In this document: piece after piece, positions 53,429-64,000 of the stretch
How positions within the stretch are numbered: position 1 is the stretch's first letter
Layout: each line of letters begins with the position of its first letter
Source: Euglena gracilis
Taxonomy: Eukaryota; Euglenida; Euglenophyceae; Euglenales
NCBI GenBank assembly: GCA_039621445.1
Contig: CP154956.1
Coordinates: 9,423,443 to 9,487,442 of the forward strand
DNA: 64,000 bases
Direction of reading: 5' to 3'
Notes under the pieces: generated by a model
What the model was told of the DNA's origin: nothing
The model's database searches: none
What the model saw: the letters and a program-made list of their open reading frames with translations, nothing else
Program-made: the position numbers and the translations under genes

Positions 53429-56400
53429 GCCCACTGGCGCAGAACAGGCGATTGAACGATGAGATCAGCCGGACGCTGAAGAAGATCACGGAGGGCCTCT
53501 CCCAAGGAGTGGCCTGTTGGCCGCCCCTGGAGCCGTTTCCATGATTTCAAATTCGCCCAAAGTCCACAAAGACTTTTGAAGCGTTCCTTCCATCCATCCT
53601 TCAACTGCTGCAGAGGAGCCCATGGGAAATGGACCCCTGCTAAACAAAGAAAACGTGGACCCCAAAATTTGGGGGAACTACTTTATTCGGGGAATTGGGG
53701 GAACTACTTTAAAATTACTACTTTAAAAATTATTTTAAAACTACTTTAAACTACTTTAAAACTACATTAAAAAGTGGGGGAGTGAATGGCATTTCACAGT
53801 CCCATATCCCCGCAGTCCCATATCCCCGGTTCCCCGTTCCCAAATGCCCCCCCAAATAATCACCCCGAAATCAGAACCCTCCCGAAAGAAGAAGACCACG
53901 GCGCCGGTTTTCAGCAAAAACCAAAAAAAAGTGGACCCTCCGCCCAAATGACAGGACGGACTGGAGTAAAGTAGTTCCCACGATTAAAGTAAAGTAAAGT
54001 AGTACCTGCCCGCCACGTCACTTACTCCCCTTGTGAACTTGCCGCTTTGGCTGAATTTCACTTCCCGGGGGGGGGGGTGGGCATTTGGCTGTGGCGGGGC
54101 CCCGCCTTGCCATGGAGCTGTTCGACCAGATATGGGACAAGGTGTACAGTGCCCCGACGTCCAGGGGATGGGCTCCCTGAACCTTCTGGATGGCCCCAAC
54201 AGTTCAGTTTTCCTCAAACGCAGTCGAGCTGAATAGTTTGGTCAAGTATCACCTCCGTTTGTGCATTTAAAGGCTTTGCTTTCAGATAATCTGAGGTAAA
54301 TAAATGCAATAAGAGATAAAAACTGAAAAAAAATCAAAAAAGTGTCCGTGAAAATGATTTTCACCGTTGAGGAAACAACAAAATTTCATTTTCATAAAAA
54401 AAAAACCCTTTCCGGAGGTTTAACCTGCAACGTGCAGACCCATAAACGGCTGGCTCGGCTGCAAACCATCTTCGTCAAGTGTTTTACGCATCGCCACAAA
54501 CTTCGCCATCCCCACCCGGACAAGCCCCCCCACAGCCCCAGCCAGCCTGCCAACGCCAGCATCCACCGCCCTGCGCCCGCCCACCCAGAAGGAGAAGTTC
54601 GAGGGCGAGCTGAAGAAGGAGATCAAGAAGCTGCAGCGCCTCCGCGACTCCATCAAGTCGTGGCTGTCCAACCCGGACGTCAAGGACAAGACCCCGCTTC
54701 CCAGGCCGGCCCTGGCGGGCAGCCCCAACGCAAGCTGCGTGTGAACGCCTGCGCCATCGCGACGGTGAGCCCATGGATGGCCTACGATGGCATATGTCCA
54801 AGTGCCGGGGTATTCTTGAGCCGGAGGGGACCCCCCTCTCCACGGGGGGGGGTCCAGCCAGCCAACACCATTTTCCCACTTCCAGCTGGGTTGCGGAACG
54901 GGGGGGGGGGTCGGTCCAGGCAAAAAAAGTGAATGTGTGACTGCTGAATGGGGCTTTGGCATCATTTGCCCTTCCTTCCCACACCTTATGGTGCACCCTG
55001 TACTTTTATCTTGTAGCAACCCCTTTTGAGTTTGGGCATTTCCACAACACACACCCCTCTGCCCCCGTGCACAAATTCTTGCAGGGATGGCGTTGTATCT
55101 CCCGCCCAAAACATGGTTCCACTCAAACCGCCTACTGACGACTTATTGTGGAACTAGGATTTGGTGGAATCAGGAATTAATAGCGTTAGGAATCAATGCA
55201 GCCAGGAGTTTATGGAATTAGGAATTAATGAAAGTCGGAATAATGGAAGTCAGAATTAATGTAAGAAGGAATAAGAGGGTGTTGAGATTCAGTGTTTAAG
55301 GGGATGCCCATGACCTTACTCATGACTTACTTACTTCCAGTGGGCAGTTGAGAATGAATTCCTGCCATTGGATGTCGCAAAACTGGCCGACTTCCCCAAC
55401 GGGGCCTGCATGGCCCTGCAGGATGCACGTCGGAACATCGAGGCCAAGATGGAACAGTTCAAGGAGTTTGAGAAGGAGACGAAGACAAAGGCTTACTCCA
55501 AAGCAGGGCTGGCACAGCCCAGCAAGCAGGACCCCACCGACAGCGCTGCCAGTGTGGTTGTGTTGTGTTGTGTTGTGTTGTGTTGTGCTGTGCCGTGCTG
55601 TGCTGTGTTGTGCTGTGCTTATTGGGGGGGGGGGGCTATATTATTATTGGTTCCTTGCCTGGGCAGACGCCTCAAGGCATTCTGAGCCCCCCCCCCCAGT
55701 GGTTGGCCAAAGACAGCCCAACCCGGAGAAGGTCCCTGTGTGATAGCTGGCCTGGGCAACACCTAACCCAACGGTGGTAAGTTTGGCTGTGGACCACATG
55801 AAGGCCTCCCCGGCACCGCTGTCCCCCTGAGTCGATGGCGAAGTACGCCACGCAGTGCTGGATCAACCGGGCGATCAGCCACGGCTGGTGGCTTCACCCC
55901 AACCCCCCGTTTCTGTCTCGTGTCGCTTGTGGAGCTGGGTGAGGCCCAAGCCTGCCATTACTGGGCCTGACACACGTGTTTGTACACGGGCACACACGCA
56001 CACCCCCAAACAGACACCACCACACATGTTATAGCCAACCCCTCCAAATTTTGCATGCACACCCTTGTGTGCAGAACAATTTTGACAGCTTTTTTTTTTT
56101 GGGGTACTTCTCCTTTTTCAGCGTAAAGGGGGTCCAGGGGTTCTGCACACAAAATTGGTCAAACCGCACACACTCACAGGACTCACAGGGGGGCAAGGTC
56201 GCGCCACCTGCACCCTGCCCTAAGTGGCATGCGTTTGAGCAGGATTCAGAGCTTTGGTAAGTCGTTGTGCCCTGCAAAATGTCTCTGTGCTTAAAATGAT
56301 ACTCCAATGAGCACTAGTTGTTCCACCCGCATCCCGGCCATCTTATTGAAAGACTGCATTTTAAGAAAGGAAGCACGAGGGGCTTTCACAAAAAGAATAG

Positions 56401-59400
56401 AGAGAGTGGGCAAAATACAGTGATTAGCTATGATGTGTCTTCATCGCTAACCAGACAAGTTTACTGCCGGTAGACAACCCCAAGAGCAGCGAACCCTCAA
56501 AGGATGCCAGACCCCTGCCAATCTAATGAAATGGACCCCCTCCAGTGCCCTACCCAGTGACCCTCCCTCCCTGAAAATTTGCACGCATTATCAGGCAATG
56601 GATATTGCCAGAGCCACCAGGGATTGTTTTTCAGTATTTTTTTTTGGCGTTAGCGTTTTTTGCAAAGTTTTTTTTTTTAATATTCTATCCTTTACGAGCG
56701 GTCCAAGGGTGACCCAGTAATTGAACAGGGTAGAATCAAGAAAGCTAGAAACCCATTTTTTTTTTAGCAGTTGGATTGAAAAGCGATGTCAGGATGCCAG
56801 GAATCATTTCCAGCCCTGGAGCTGGCTGGTTTTGCTCGGTCACAGAAAACTTTCAGACAGGAACGTTTTTTTTTGTAACGTTTTTTTTTTCAGGTGTTTG
56901 AAGGTTCCTTCAAAGCCACTTTGCCCGACATAACCACCCTGTGCTCCCGAGCAGCTGCACGGCCAGATGGACCTGTTCGAGGCTGACCTGGAGCAGAGCA
57001 GCCAGCCGAAGAAGAAGGGGAAGCGAGGGGAGAGCCGGGGCCCTGCAGCCACCCCCCCCCCCCCCGTCGCTTGGGCTGACCGGGAATCCCGGAAACTTCA
57101 TGGGTGGTGGGTCATCAATGTTTGTCTATGTATCCATCAACAAATTGTAATCAAATGGAGGGTTGGGGCCTGTGTGCTTTGCATCTTTTTTTTTTTACAT
57201 GGAAACAAATGCAAAACCCAAAAATTCAGAAAGACAAGCAGTGAAACAGAGTCGAGAAAGGGTGTATCAGTATATACCGAACAGAGCCTCCTGAGACCTG
57301 GGTGGGGTCCCCCCCCAAAAAACCCCTGCTGGAATGAGCGGACCGCCCTGCCACCACCGGGGGCTTTTTGGTGCGCCAAAGGAGTTTTCCCTTGCGAACT
57401 GCCATGGTTGGGGGTCGACCCCCTCTCCCCGGGATGCATGGGGTTGGATGCTGAAGCAATTCTTCCCAACACAGTGCTACCTACCCCCCCCCCCCCCCCC
57501 GGCTTGTTGACGTCCCGAGTGTTGGGTCCAAAGATGGCCCCTTTTAATGTTCCCACCCATCAGAAGCAGATTTGTTTCAAAATTCCTGTTCGGCAAAACG
57601 GCGAAAAAGCTGTTGCACCAGCCAAATGTGAGAAAAACGGCAAACATGCCGAAACGCAGAAATGAAACACATACGGGTGGGAACCAAGGTTTTTTTTTTT
57701 GCTTGGCGGCTCGTTTGTCCCCTTGGATGTTGGAGTCACCCACCCCCCCCAAGTTTGGCCGGGGGCCAACATAGACCCCACTTTCTTGGCGTATGGCTTG
57801 GCAGCTCGTCCCCCCCTCGCCTCTCCACAGACTGCTGGAGTCAAAGTGCCCCCTGAACCCCTGAAGTTGGCTCCCCAGCCAGTTGGGCAAAGGGGGGGGG
57901 GTCTTTTTGAAGTCTTCTCCAGAAAAGTGGTCATCTTGGGGGAACTCCTGAAAGAGTTCATATGCAACGCGTGTTTCTTGATTTTCCCCGCATTTTTTGC
58001 AGTTTATTGTTTTTTTTTGAGTTTTTTTGTGCATTTTTGCATTTTCTGTATCGCTTTTTGTGTGGCTTTTTGTTGCAGTTTTTCTTTGTTGCGTTCTTCT
58101 TTGTGTTTGCATCTCATCTTTTGAGGGTTCATGTTGCCCCCCCCCCCAAAGTCCAAAGTGGCCGGGCCCAATGAGCCGGGTGGGGGGGGGGGGTAAGAAG
58201 AGTTACCACTTCGTCCACCCCCCGACCCTGGCTCTGGCTCTGGCGGGACCCCGCCATGAACCCGCTGGAGCACTGGCTGGCCCGGCACCGCCACCACATC
58301 AAACAGCTGGAGAAGGTGCTGCGCCTGCTGGACAACGACCGCGTGACCTACATCCAGGTGCGTCCCACTGTTGCGGTTTGGACTAAAGATTTTCCACAAT
58401 TTGGTGACCTGGGGGAAGGAAGGGGCAGGTTGCTGGGTCCGCCCCCCCCCCCCCAGAGTTTGGTGAGGGCGAGTGCCCCCCCCCCCCCGGGGGGGTTCCG
58501 TTGCAAAGCGCCGAGAATTTTTTTGGGCCCCAAAATTGACACCCCAGAAGAGATTACCCTCAAACTCCCCCCCTCCCCCCAAGGACTCCTCTGGCTCCTA
58601 AGACCGTTGGTTTGGACTGCTGGAGCGCAGTTAATTCTGGTTCTGCCTAACATTTTCTGTCTAATGTTTTTTTTAACGTCTCCGCGCCGGTATAAAATCC
58701 CCAGAAAGCAATGTCCAAATGTGTTTTTTTTTGATCCAGGTAAGCCAGGCTGACTTCCTGCTGTTATGTTGTTTCCATGTTGTGTCAAACTTTAGTCAGC
58801 ATCACCAAAGTTCTCTATAATGAAGTGCACTCTGGAAAGTTTTTATCATTTTTTTTTGACGAAAGGTTTTTTTTATTATGACACAAAAACAAAAACATGA
58901 GCTCGTTTGTGATGTTGACTAACATTAACCAGTGGAATGGTTGCCTTGCACACAACCAGGGTGGCAGTAACGGGTTTAGAAAAGAGTGGAAGTGCCCCCC
59001 CCCCTAGAAATTGTCCAGCGGGTGCCGAACCTCCCTTCCCTCTGGGTCCCAAACAGACCGGTGCCATGGGTTGGGTCCGGCGCAGTGGCAGGCACCGGAG
59101 GAGAGATGTTGAGCCCCGGTGCTCTCACAAAGACCATTTCTGTGCCCGCCTGATCAACACGTCCCAAGCCAACTTCCCCCCCCCCCCGCCCCACCCAATG
59201 TCCAACGATCCCCCCCCATGTCCCCCCCTTGTCCAAGTCACACGTGTCGTTGACCCCCCCATGTCAACGTTGAACTGGAGCATTGGAGTGTCTTGGACAA
59301 GGGGAGGGGAGGTGCGTCTAGCCCCCCCCCCCCAGTTGGAGGACAGCTGGAGGTTTGGCCAGTCCGCGGAAGGGCGGAAGACCATTGTCTGACGAACGAC

Positions 59401-62400
59401 CGCGGAGGCCAGATCCCCTTGTCCAATAACCCCCCTCTCCCAGTCTTGCTGGGTGTAAAGGGGGGGGGTACCTAATGCTCCCTCTGGTTCAAAAAAGCGA
59501 TGCCTGACCCAACAACTGTTGAACGTGTTGCGCCTTCGCAGGTGGACAGCTTCAAGGACAACATCCTGTACTACGTGGACTCCAACCAGGAGCCCGACTT
59601 TGAAGAAGATGAGACCATGTACGACGACCTGATTGGCGACCACGTGGATGAGGAGTGGTGTGTCGGTGTTGCTTTTTTGGGGACCAACCGTTTGTTCCTG
59701 ACAGAAAAAAAAACTTCCCGTCTCTCACGGGAAGTTTTCACCATGCCCGCCAAACGACAAACCCAGGCTTAACCTGGGAAAAAAATTAAACAGTGTTCCA
59801 AAGGACACCAGAAATCATTCTTTTCACGAAATCGACCCATTTCTACCAATGGAGTTTCTCTCAAATTCCAATCCAATTCGGAATATTTGTCTCCCAAATT
59901 GTCACGGAGACCTGCCAGGAGCATTTGTGCATCAATTAATGTATTTATTTTATGATTATAGCGTGGACACACACAGACGCACGCACACAGACACACACGC
60001 ACACACACATTAACTGCTCGGACCATACAATCACTTAGTCACTAGCCGACCCCCCCCCCCCCCCGGGGTGGGTGACTGGTTTTTTCAGAGTGACTGACTG
60101 GTTTTTGACCCGGACCCCGTCCCCCAAGGGGGGGGTTGGCAAAAACCACCAAAGTGACCGAAATTTTTTTGGCTTTTTTTTGTGTTTGGTCAATTTTCCT
60201 TTGGATTCCTGAGTGCCCCCCCCCCCCCCGGGGTAGTGACCGACTGGTTTCCGAAAAAAAGTGACTGACTGGTTTTTTGAAGAGTGGAGTGACCCCCCCC
60301 CCCGGGTCCATAAAAAATTGTATGGCTCAGACCAGGGGAGTTCACCCCAGGAGGGGATTTATTTGGGCCACTGGGTTCCCATGCAAGGTTGAGGAATCCT
60401 GGAAACTCCATGTAAGTTCAGCTGGGTGGGGTCAAACCCCATACCCACCCTCCTCAACACTGCACAAAGAAAATTTGATACCAAAATACTTTTGGTGCCG
60501 AAGCTGGAAGGCACCAAAGGAACTTTTACCCGATAATCAGCGACCCTGGAACAATGGGAATGAACAGAAATCCTGGCAAACTCCACAGGGTTGTCGGGAT
60601 TCCTGTTCAGCGCCTTTGGGCGGTTTTCCTGGACTGGACTGCAATTTGGAGGTGGGGAGGGGTTCATCAGCTGGTCGAGCTGAGTTCACCTGGGTCCGGC
60701 CGAAATTTTTTTTCCACACCTGGCTGTCCATCCCACTGTACCCCCCCGCCCCCCAAGGTTCGATATAAGGAGGGCGCACGGGGTTTCAGTGGGGGGGTGT
60801 CCCCCCCCTCCTGGACCAGACCCCCCCTCCTACATGCAGGGGGGGCCGGACCGACCCTAGGGAGGTTCCCAGGACCATCCCCAAAAAATGGTCAACTTTT
60901 TTGTTCTGGCGCTCTGCACCGAAATCTTTTTTTGCATTTTTGACAAATTTTTGCCAAAGATGTGCCCAAAATTGCACTTTTGGCCAGTTTGGGGGGTTAA
61001 ATTTTTATTGGCTTGGTGCTTCCCGCCTGGGCGAAAATCTGTCACCCAGACCGCGCTACTATGGGGGGTGTGTCCCCCCCCCCACCTCCCCCCTCCTGGA
61101 CCAGAGGGGGGGTCTGGACCCCCCACTTGCCCTTATGTCGAAGCCTGCCCCCCCCCCCGCCCCCCGGACCACAGCAGACATCCCATTCATTCCCTCCCGA
61201 CCCATCCCCTCAGGGACGATGAGAACAGCCTCGAGGAGGAGCGGAAGACGTCGGCCGGGTCCAACACCCCCCCGTTGCAGGCCAGCCCGCCCAGGGGCCC
61301 CACCCCCTGGGGGAACCTCGGCATTGCTTGAGTAAATTTGACCCCATTCGCGGTGGGGTCCAGTCAGCCAGCCAGCAACCTTTTCGCCCCCCGCCCCCAA
61401 ATAACAGTCGAAAAGCCATCTTCGGAACTTTTTGTGCAAAATGAGTCCGTTTTTGTTTGACCCCACAAGTGACCCCAATAGAGAAAGCACATATCACTGC
61501 GATTCTGAAAATGTAACAGGCAGGAATTTTTTTTAAGGCTACCCCGCCCCCCCCCACCCCCCACACCTCCCCAAGAGGAAGGGGGCGCCAATAAATGTTC
61601 TCGGCATTTGATTGTCATTTGGTCTCTTTTTATGAAACGTAAATTCCTCCCCGTAAGGACCACCTCTCTGCCCTATGGACCCCAGAGAGTTCTCTGGGAC
61701 CTTGAACCCGAGCCAGGTTGCACTTCAAACCCGGTGCAAACCCATTGCTTTTCGAGCTTTGGTGAATGCGCGATGTTTCAACAATGCCAGAAATCACTCT
61801 CTTCCGTGGCGTGTCCTGTCTTGTTCAAACGTTCCTAATTTTCTCCCCAACGGAAGGCAGACGGTGGAGCAGTTGTTTTTTCCTTGCCGTCTTGAAAGAC
61901 CGACGCCTTGAATCCTGGCACCAATTCTTAAAAGGTTAATGACCAAGGAGGGGGGTTGAATGTTTCCCCGGACCCCCAGGGGTTGGGGTTGGGGTTGGGT
62001 TGGTCCCCCCCCACAAAGTGGGTCTCAGCCAAGTCCCCCAACCAGGGTTGTGGGTGGGTACCCTTCCCTTTCCCCCGGGCCCCCCAAAAAAACCTCTGCC
62101 TGGTGCATTTTTTTCCAGACCCCATCCCAAGAACATTCACGGGGGCGCCTGCCAGTGCCCCCCACAGTGCCCCCGCCGATGTCCATTGGAAAGAAGGAGG
62201 AGGGCCCCCTTGTACGGAGCGGATTCGGCCCCAGTGCAAGGACCTCATTGTTTTTTTATCATTTGGATATATCATGGTATGCGTCTCGGTTTTTTGTGTG
62301 TGCACCGTGCGCCTTTTTTTTGTTTTTGTTTAACCGTCCCCCAGTAATGCTTTGTTTTCCTCTTCTGGGCCAAACCTGGGTGGACAGCCACACTGGGAAG

Positions 62401-62955
62401 TAACGCCATTATGCTCACGAGGAAGGCATGCCAACCTGTGCCAGTGACCTGCACCAGTGATCGCTCTGCCCTCCAACTTTTAACCCCCCCCCCCGTTGCT
62501 CTCCATATATCCCCCCCTCCAACCAGGCATTACTTTTTTTAGAATTTTTTTCCTTCAAGTTTACCGCATTTTGAAGTATTTTTTAAGGCTATTTAAGGCA
62601 TTTAAAGGCTTTAAAGGCACTATTTTCCAGGGTGGTCCAAGGGCGGTCCGGGCATCGAACCCACATCGATGCGGTCGAAAATATAAAAAGTTGAAAAACT
62701 TATTTTGGTGGAGTTTTAAGGCAGTTTAAGGCATTTTGGCCACCATTTTCAAGGCGCACTTTAAGGGTTTTAAATTTTCTTTTTAAGGCACCAGATGAAT
62801 GATGGATGCGTTGCTACGGAAGCTCTTCTGTTGGGTTGTGGTGTTGGCTTGGCCCTATGTTGGTGTTTCCATCCCAGAGACAAGTTCTCACAACAAAATT
62901 CAAGCTCAACCGGCCAGCCCCGATCCCACACCAAAAGCCGCCGACGCGAAGAAGG
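53429..62955 (+). CDS. CNOT3: CNOT3/NOT5 subunit of the CCR4-NOT complex, N-terminal half
   Basis: CCR4-NOT removes poly(A) tails; this subunit has a long N-terminal coiled coil, a linker and a C-terminal NOT box. Exons recognised: 53429-53509 ([15 protein letters not shown]); 54118-about 54145 (LFDQIWDKV); about 54560-54710 ([37 protein letters not shown]); 55341-55553 ([37 protein letters not shown]); 55832-55880 ([14 protein letters not shown]); 56952-57030 ([23 protein letters not shown]); about 58250-58357 ([29 protein letters not shown]); 59542-59657 ([38 protein letters not shown]); 61215-about 61316 ([15 protein letters not shown]); 62119-about 62180; about 62880-62984 ([16 protein letters not shown]). 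Three junctions (55553/55832, 58357/59542, 59657/61215) splice in phase. The order matches CNOT3. Start codon and NOT box were not seen. Some borders lack GT and stay approximate. Confidence 0.9.
53670..54008. mobile_element. Short TIR element in CNOT3 intron (GGGAACTACTTTA ends)
   Basis: The left end GGGGGAACTACTTTATTC with further TACTTTAAAA units is inverted at the right as TAAAGTAGTTCCC and AAAGTAAAGTAAAGTAGTAC. The middle has direct CCCATATCCCCG repeats. About 340 bp, no coding capacity. Confidence 0.6.
55560..55622. repeat. (TGTTG/TGCTG)n pentanucleotide repeat
   Basis: About a dozen TGTTG/TGCTG units in a CNOT3 intron, just after the exon ending at 55553. Confidence 0.85.
57905..58145. 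repeat. A-rich CAAAAAAACGCAA module, copy 4 (inverted)
   Basis: The complement of the 46-47 kb module: GGGGGAACTCCTGAAAGAG, TTCATATGCAACGCGTGTTT, TTTTTTGCAGTTTATTG, TTTTTGTTGCAGTTTTTCTT, TTTTGAGGGTTCATGTTGCC and a C11 run at the end. It sits in a CNOT3 intron. Confidence 0.6.
60025..60305. repeat. Dispersed GTGACTGGTTTT repeat, copy 2
   Basis: CACTTAGTCACTAGCCGACC, a C15 run, GGGTGGGTGACTGGTTTTTT, GGCAAAAACCACCAAAGTGA, then a second set (GTGACCGACTGGTTTCCG; AAGTGACTGACTGGTTTTTT) before a C10 run. Copy 1 is at 52390-52540. Confidence 0.75.
60757..61145. mobile_element. G-run element with GGTTCGATATAAGG ends, copy 2
   Basis: The left end GGTTCGATATAAGG (60757-60770) is inverted at 61131-61145 as CCTTATGTCGAAGCC, with two mismatches. 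Inside are CCTCCTGGACCAGA..GGGGGG on both sides, and a core with CTGGCGCTCTGCACCGAAAT, TTGACAAATTTTTGCCAAAG and CCCAAAATTGCACTTTTGGC. It is the same family as 15207-15604 and lies in the CNOT3 intron between exons ending 59657 and starting 61215. Confidence 0.75.
61325..62118. other. CNOT3 intronic sequence, nothing further seen
   Basis: Intron between the exon near 61215-61316 and the exon starting at 62119 (acceptor TTTTCCAG). It contains GTTGGGGTTGGGGTTGGG near 61980. Confidence 0.4.
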
Positions 62956-63159
62956 AGGAGCCGAAGAAGGAGGTGTCCTTTCAGGGAAGAGCGTTGTCTG
63001 CACCATATCAATATCAACCCGCACCCACACCCACACCACCCTACTCCACACTACTACACACTACACCCTACACCCAAAACTACCCCACAACCCATCCGCT
63101 CCGACCCACTAACCCACCCATCCACATACGCGCGCGATGGACGCACGCACTCACGCATA

Positions 63160-63203
63160 CACAAAACACACACACACACACACACACGCACGCACGCACG
63201 CAC

Positions 63204-63236
<33 letters not shown>

Positions 63237-63237
63237 T

Positions 63238-63292
<55 letters not shown>

Positions 63293-63305
63293 CACACACA
63301 AACAC
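63160..63305. repeat. (CA)n / (CGCA)n microsatellite
   Basis: CA dinucleotides followed by about 28 CGCA units. Confidence 0.95.
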
Positions 63306-64000
63306 ACTACTCTGTTGCATCTCTCTACTACACTACACACTACTCTGTCTTACTCTTTTTGCGCAATTTGCCCTTGATAGTTGTGTACACTGTAGCATAA
63401 CCGCAAATCATATAAGTTTCCCTCACTGGCCTGCCAGTGTGGGAAATTGCCACGGTCCCTGGTGCTAGCGGACCTGTCAGGGTCCAACTCCGTTGATATT
63501 CACTGCAATCACCCTTTCTGGGAAGCTGTTGCAGTTTCCCAGGGAGGGTGATCGTAGTGAATGCTGGCCGACCTGTCGAGTGACATTTGGGGTTGCATAA
63601 GGAGGGTGTCACAGCTTGAGTGTGGGTTGGTGGGTTCCGGATGACCCTCCCCCCTCCACCACATGCCAAGGGGGGTCCCAACCATCCAGGGAGGGGGAGA
63701 GTCCGAACCACCCTTCCCACCCGCCTGCCGGTCTGACCGGGGGGGGTACCCCAGACGCGAACATTTTTAGTGGTCCCCCAAAAATTTGTCCACAGAAATG
63801 CATGTCCGATTTTTTGGGAAAATTTGTAGCCCCGGAATTCGGTCAGGAGATGTCCCCCTCTCCCAACCAGGGTTTTTTTTAGTCGTGGAGCCCCAGCAGG
63901 GGGGGTTGGGTAGGTGGGTCCGGCCGAGCCCCCCCAGAGGGGGGTGGGTTATACTTTTGAAAAGGTGCTATTTTTACCATTTTCCACGATTTTTTGGCCT
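63306..64000. other. No supported exon seen to the window end
   Basis: Probably still intron of the plus-strand CNOT3 gene, whose NOT box has not yet appeared. The last 150 bp again contain G-run patches and TTTTTACCATTTTCCACG-like AT-rich DNA of the G-run element style. Confidence 0.4.

Noticed and set aside
63054-63340. Cys-Val-Arg-Ala repeat ORFs
   Set aside because: Translation of the CGCA/CA microsatellite.

Overview
This is a nuclear window from an intron-rich, repeat-saturated eukaryote. The evidence is GT-AG introns with consistent phases, conserved eukaryotic proteins split over many small exons, long GT/CATA/AT microsatellites, and tyrosine-recombinase retrotransposons plus hAT-like DNA elements. 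I cannot name the species. The host proteins are clearly divergent from human orthologues, which fits a protist, alga or early-branching lineage better than a vertebrate, but this is inference.

Layout. 0-5 kb is AT-rich and holds unassigned small ORFs, a decayed parallel beta-helix gene on the minus strand and G-run repeats. 5-14 kb is an array of duplicated modules of an unrecognised gene family, interrupted by an 823-bp hAT-like MITE whose empty site survives in the paralogous copy. 14-16 kb holds AT-rich DNA and G-run-bounded elements. 16.2-19.9 kb is a decayed tyrosine-recombinase retroelement with the unusual order methyltransferase-like, Gag, recombinase, reverse transcriptase, and two 2A-like NPGP motifs. 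20.1-21.7 kb is a CAGGGG-terminated TIR element.

22.4-26.0 kb (minus) carries exons of a mitochondrial-type protein kinase of the BCKDK/PDK family, with a long GT microsatellite beside it. 28.0-32.6 kb is a DIRS-like retroelement with inverted terminal and internal complementary repeats, frameshifted in RNase H and recombinase. A second, Gag-only copy and solo terminal modules follow to 35 kb. 36-38 kb is microsatellite and palindrome DNA. 38.4-39.3 kb holds a hAT/CGGBP1-like zinc-finger remnant.

39.9-41.3 kb (minus) encodes a pRiA4b ORF-3-like (TnpR-family) domain protein split by introns. 43.0-44.4 kb is an AT-rich island studded with one short palindrome. 45.8-47.7 kb has GC-rich blocks alternating with an A-rich repeat module. 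48.3-50.1 kb (minus) is a KCTD-type BTB/T1 domain gene whose four terminal exons splice in phase. 53.4-62.95 kb (plus) is the N-terminal half of a CNOT3/NOT5 gene of the CCR4-NOT deadenylase complex, with introns full of repeats; its C-terminal NOT box lies outside the window.

The host genes have unrelated jobs (amino-acid or pyruvate oxidation control, BTB assembly, mRNA decay), so no operon-like logic applies. The most unusual content is the mobile-element and repeat fraction, especially a swarm of short elements with poly-G/poly-C ends that share a common core.
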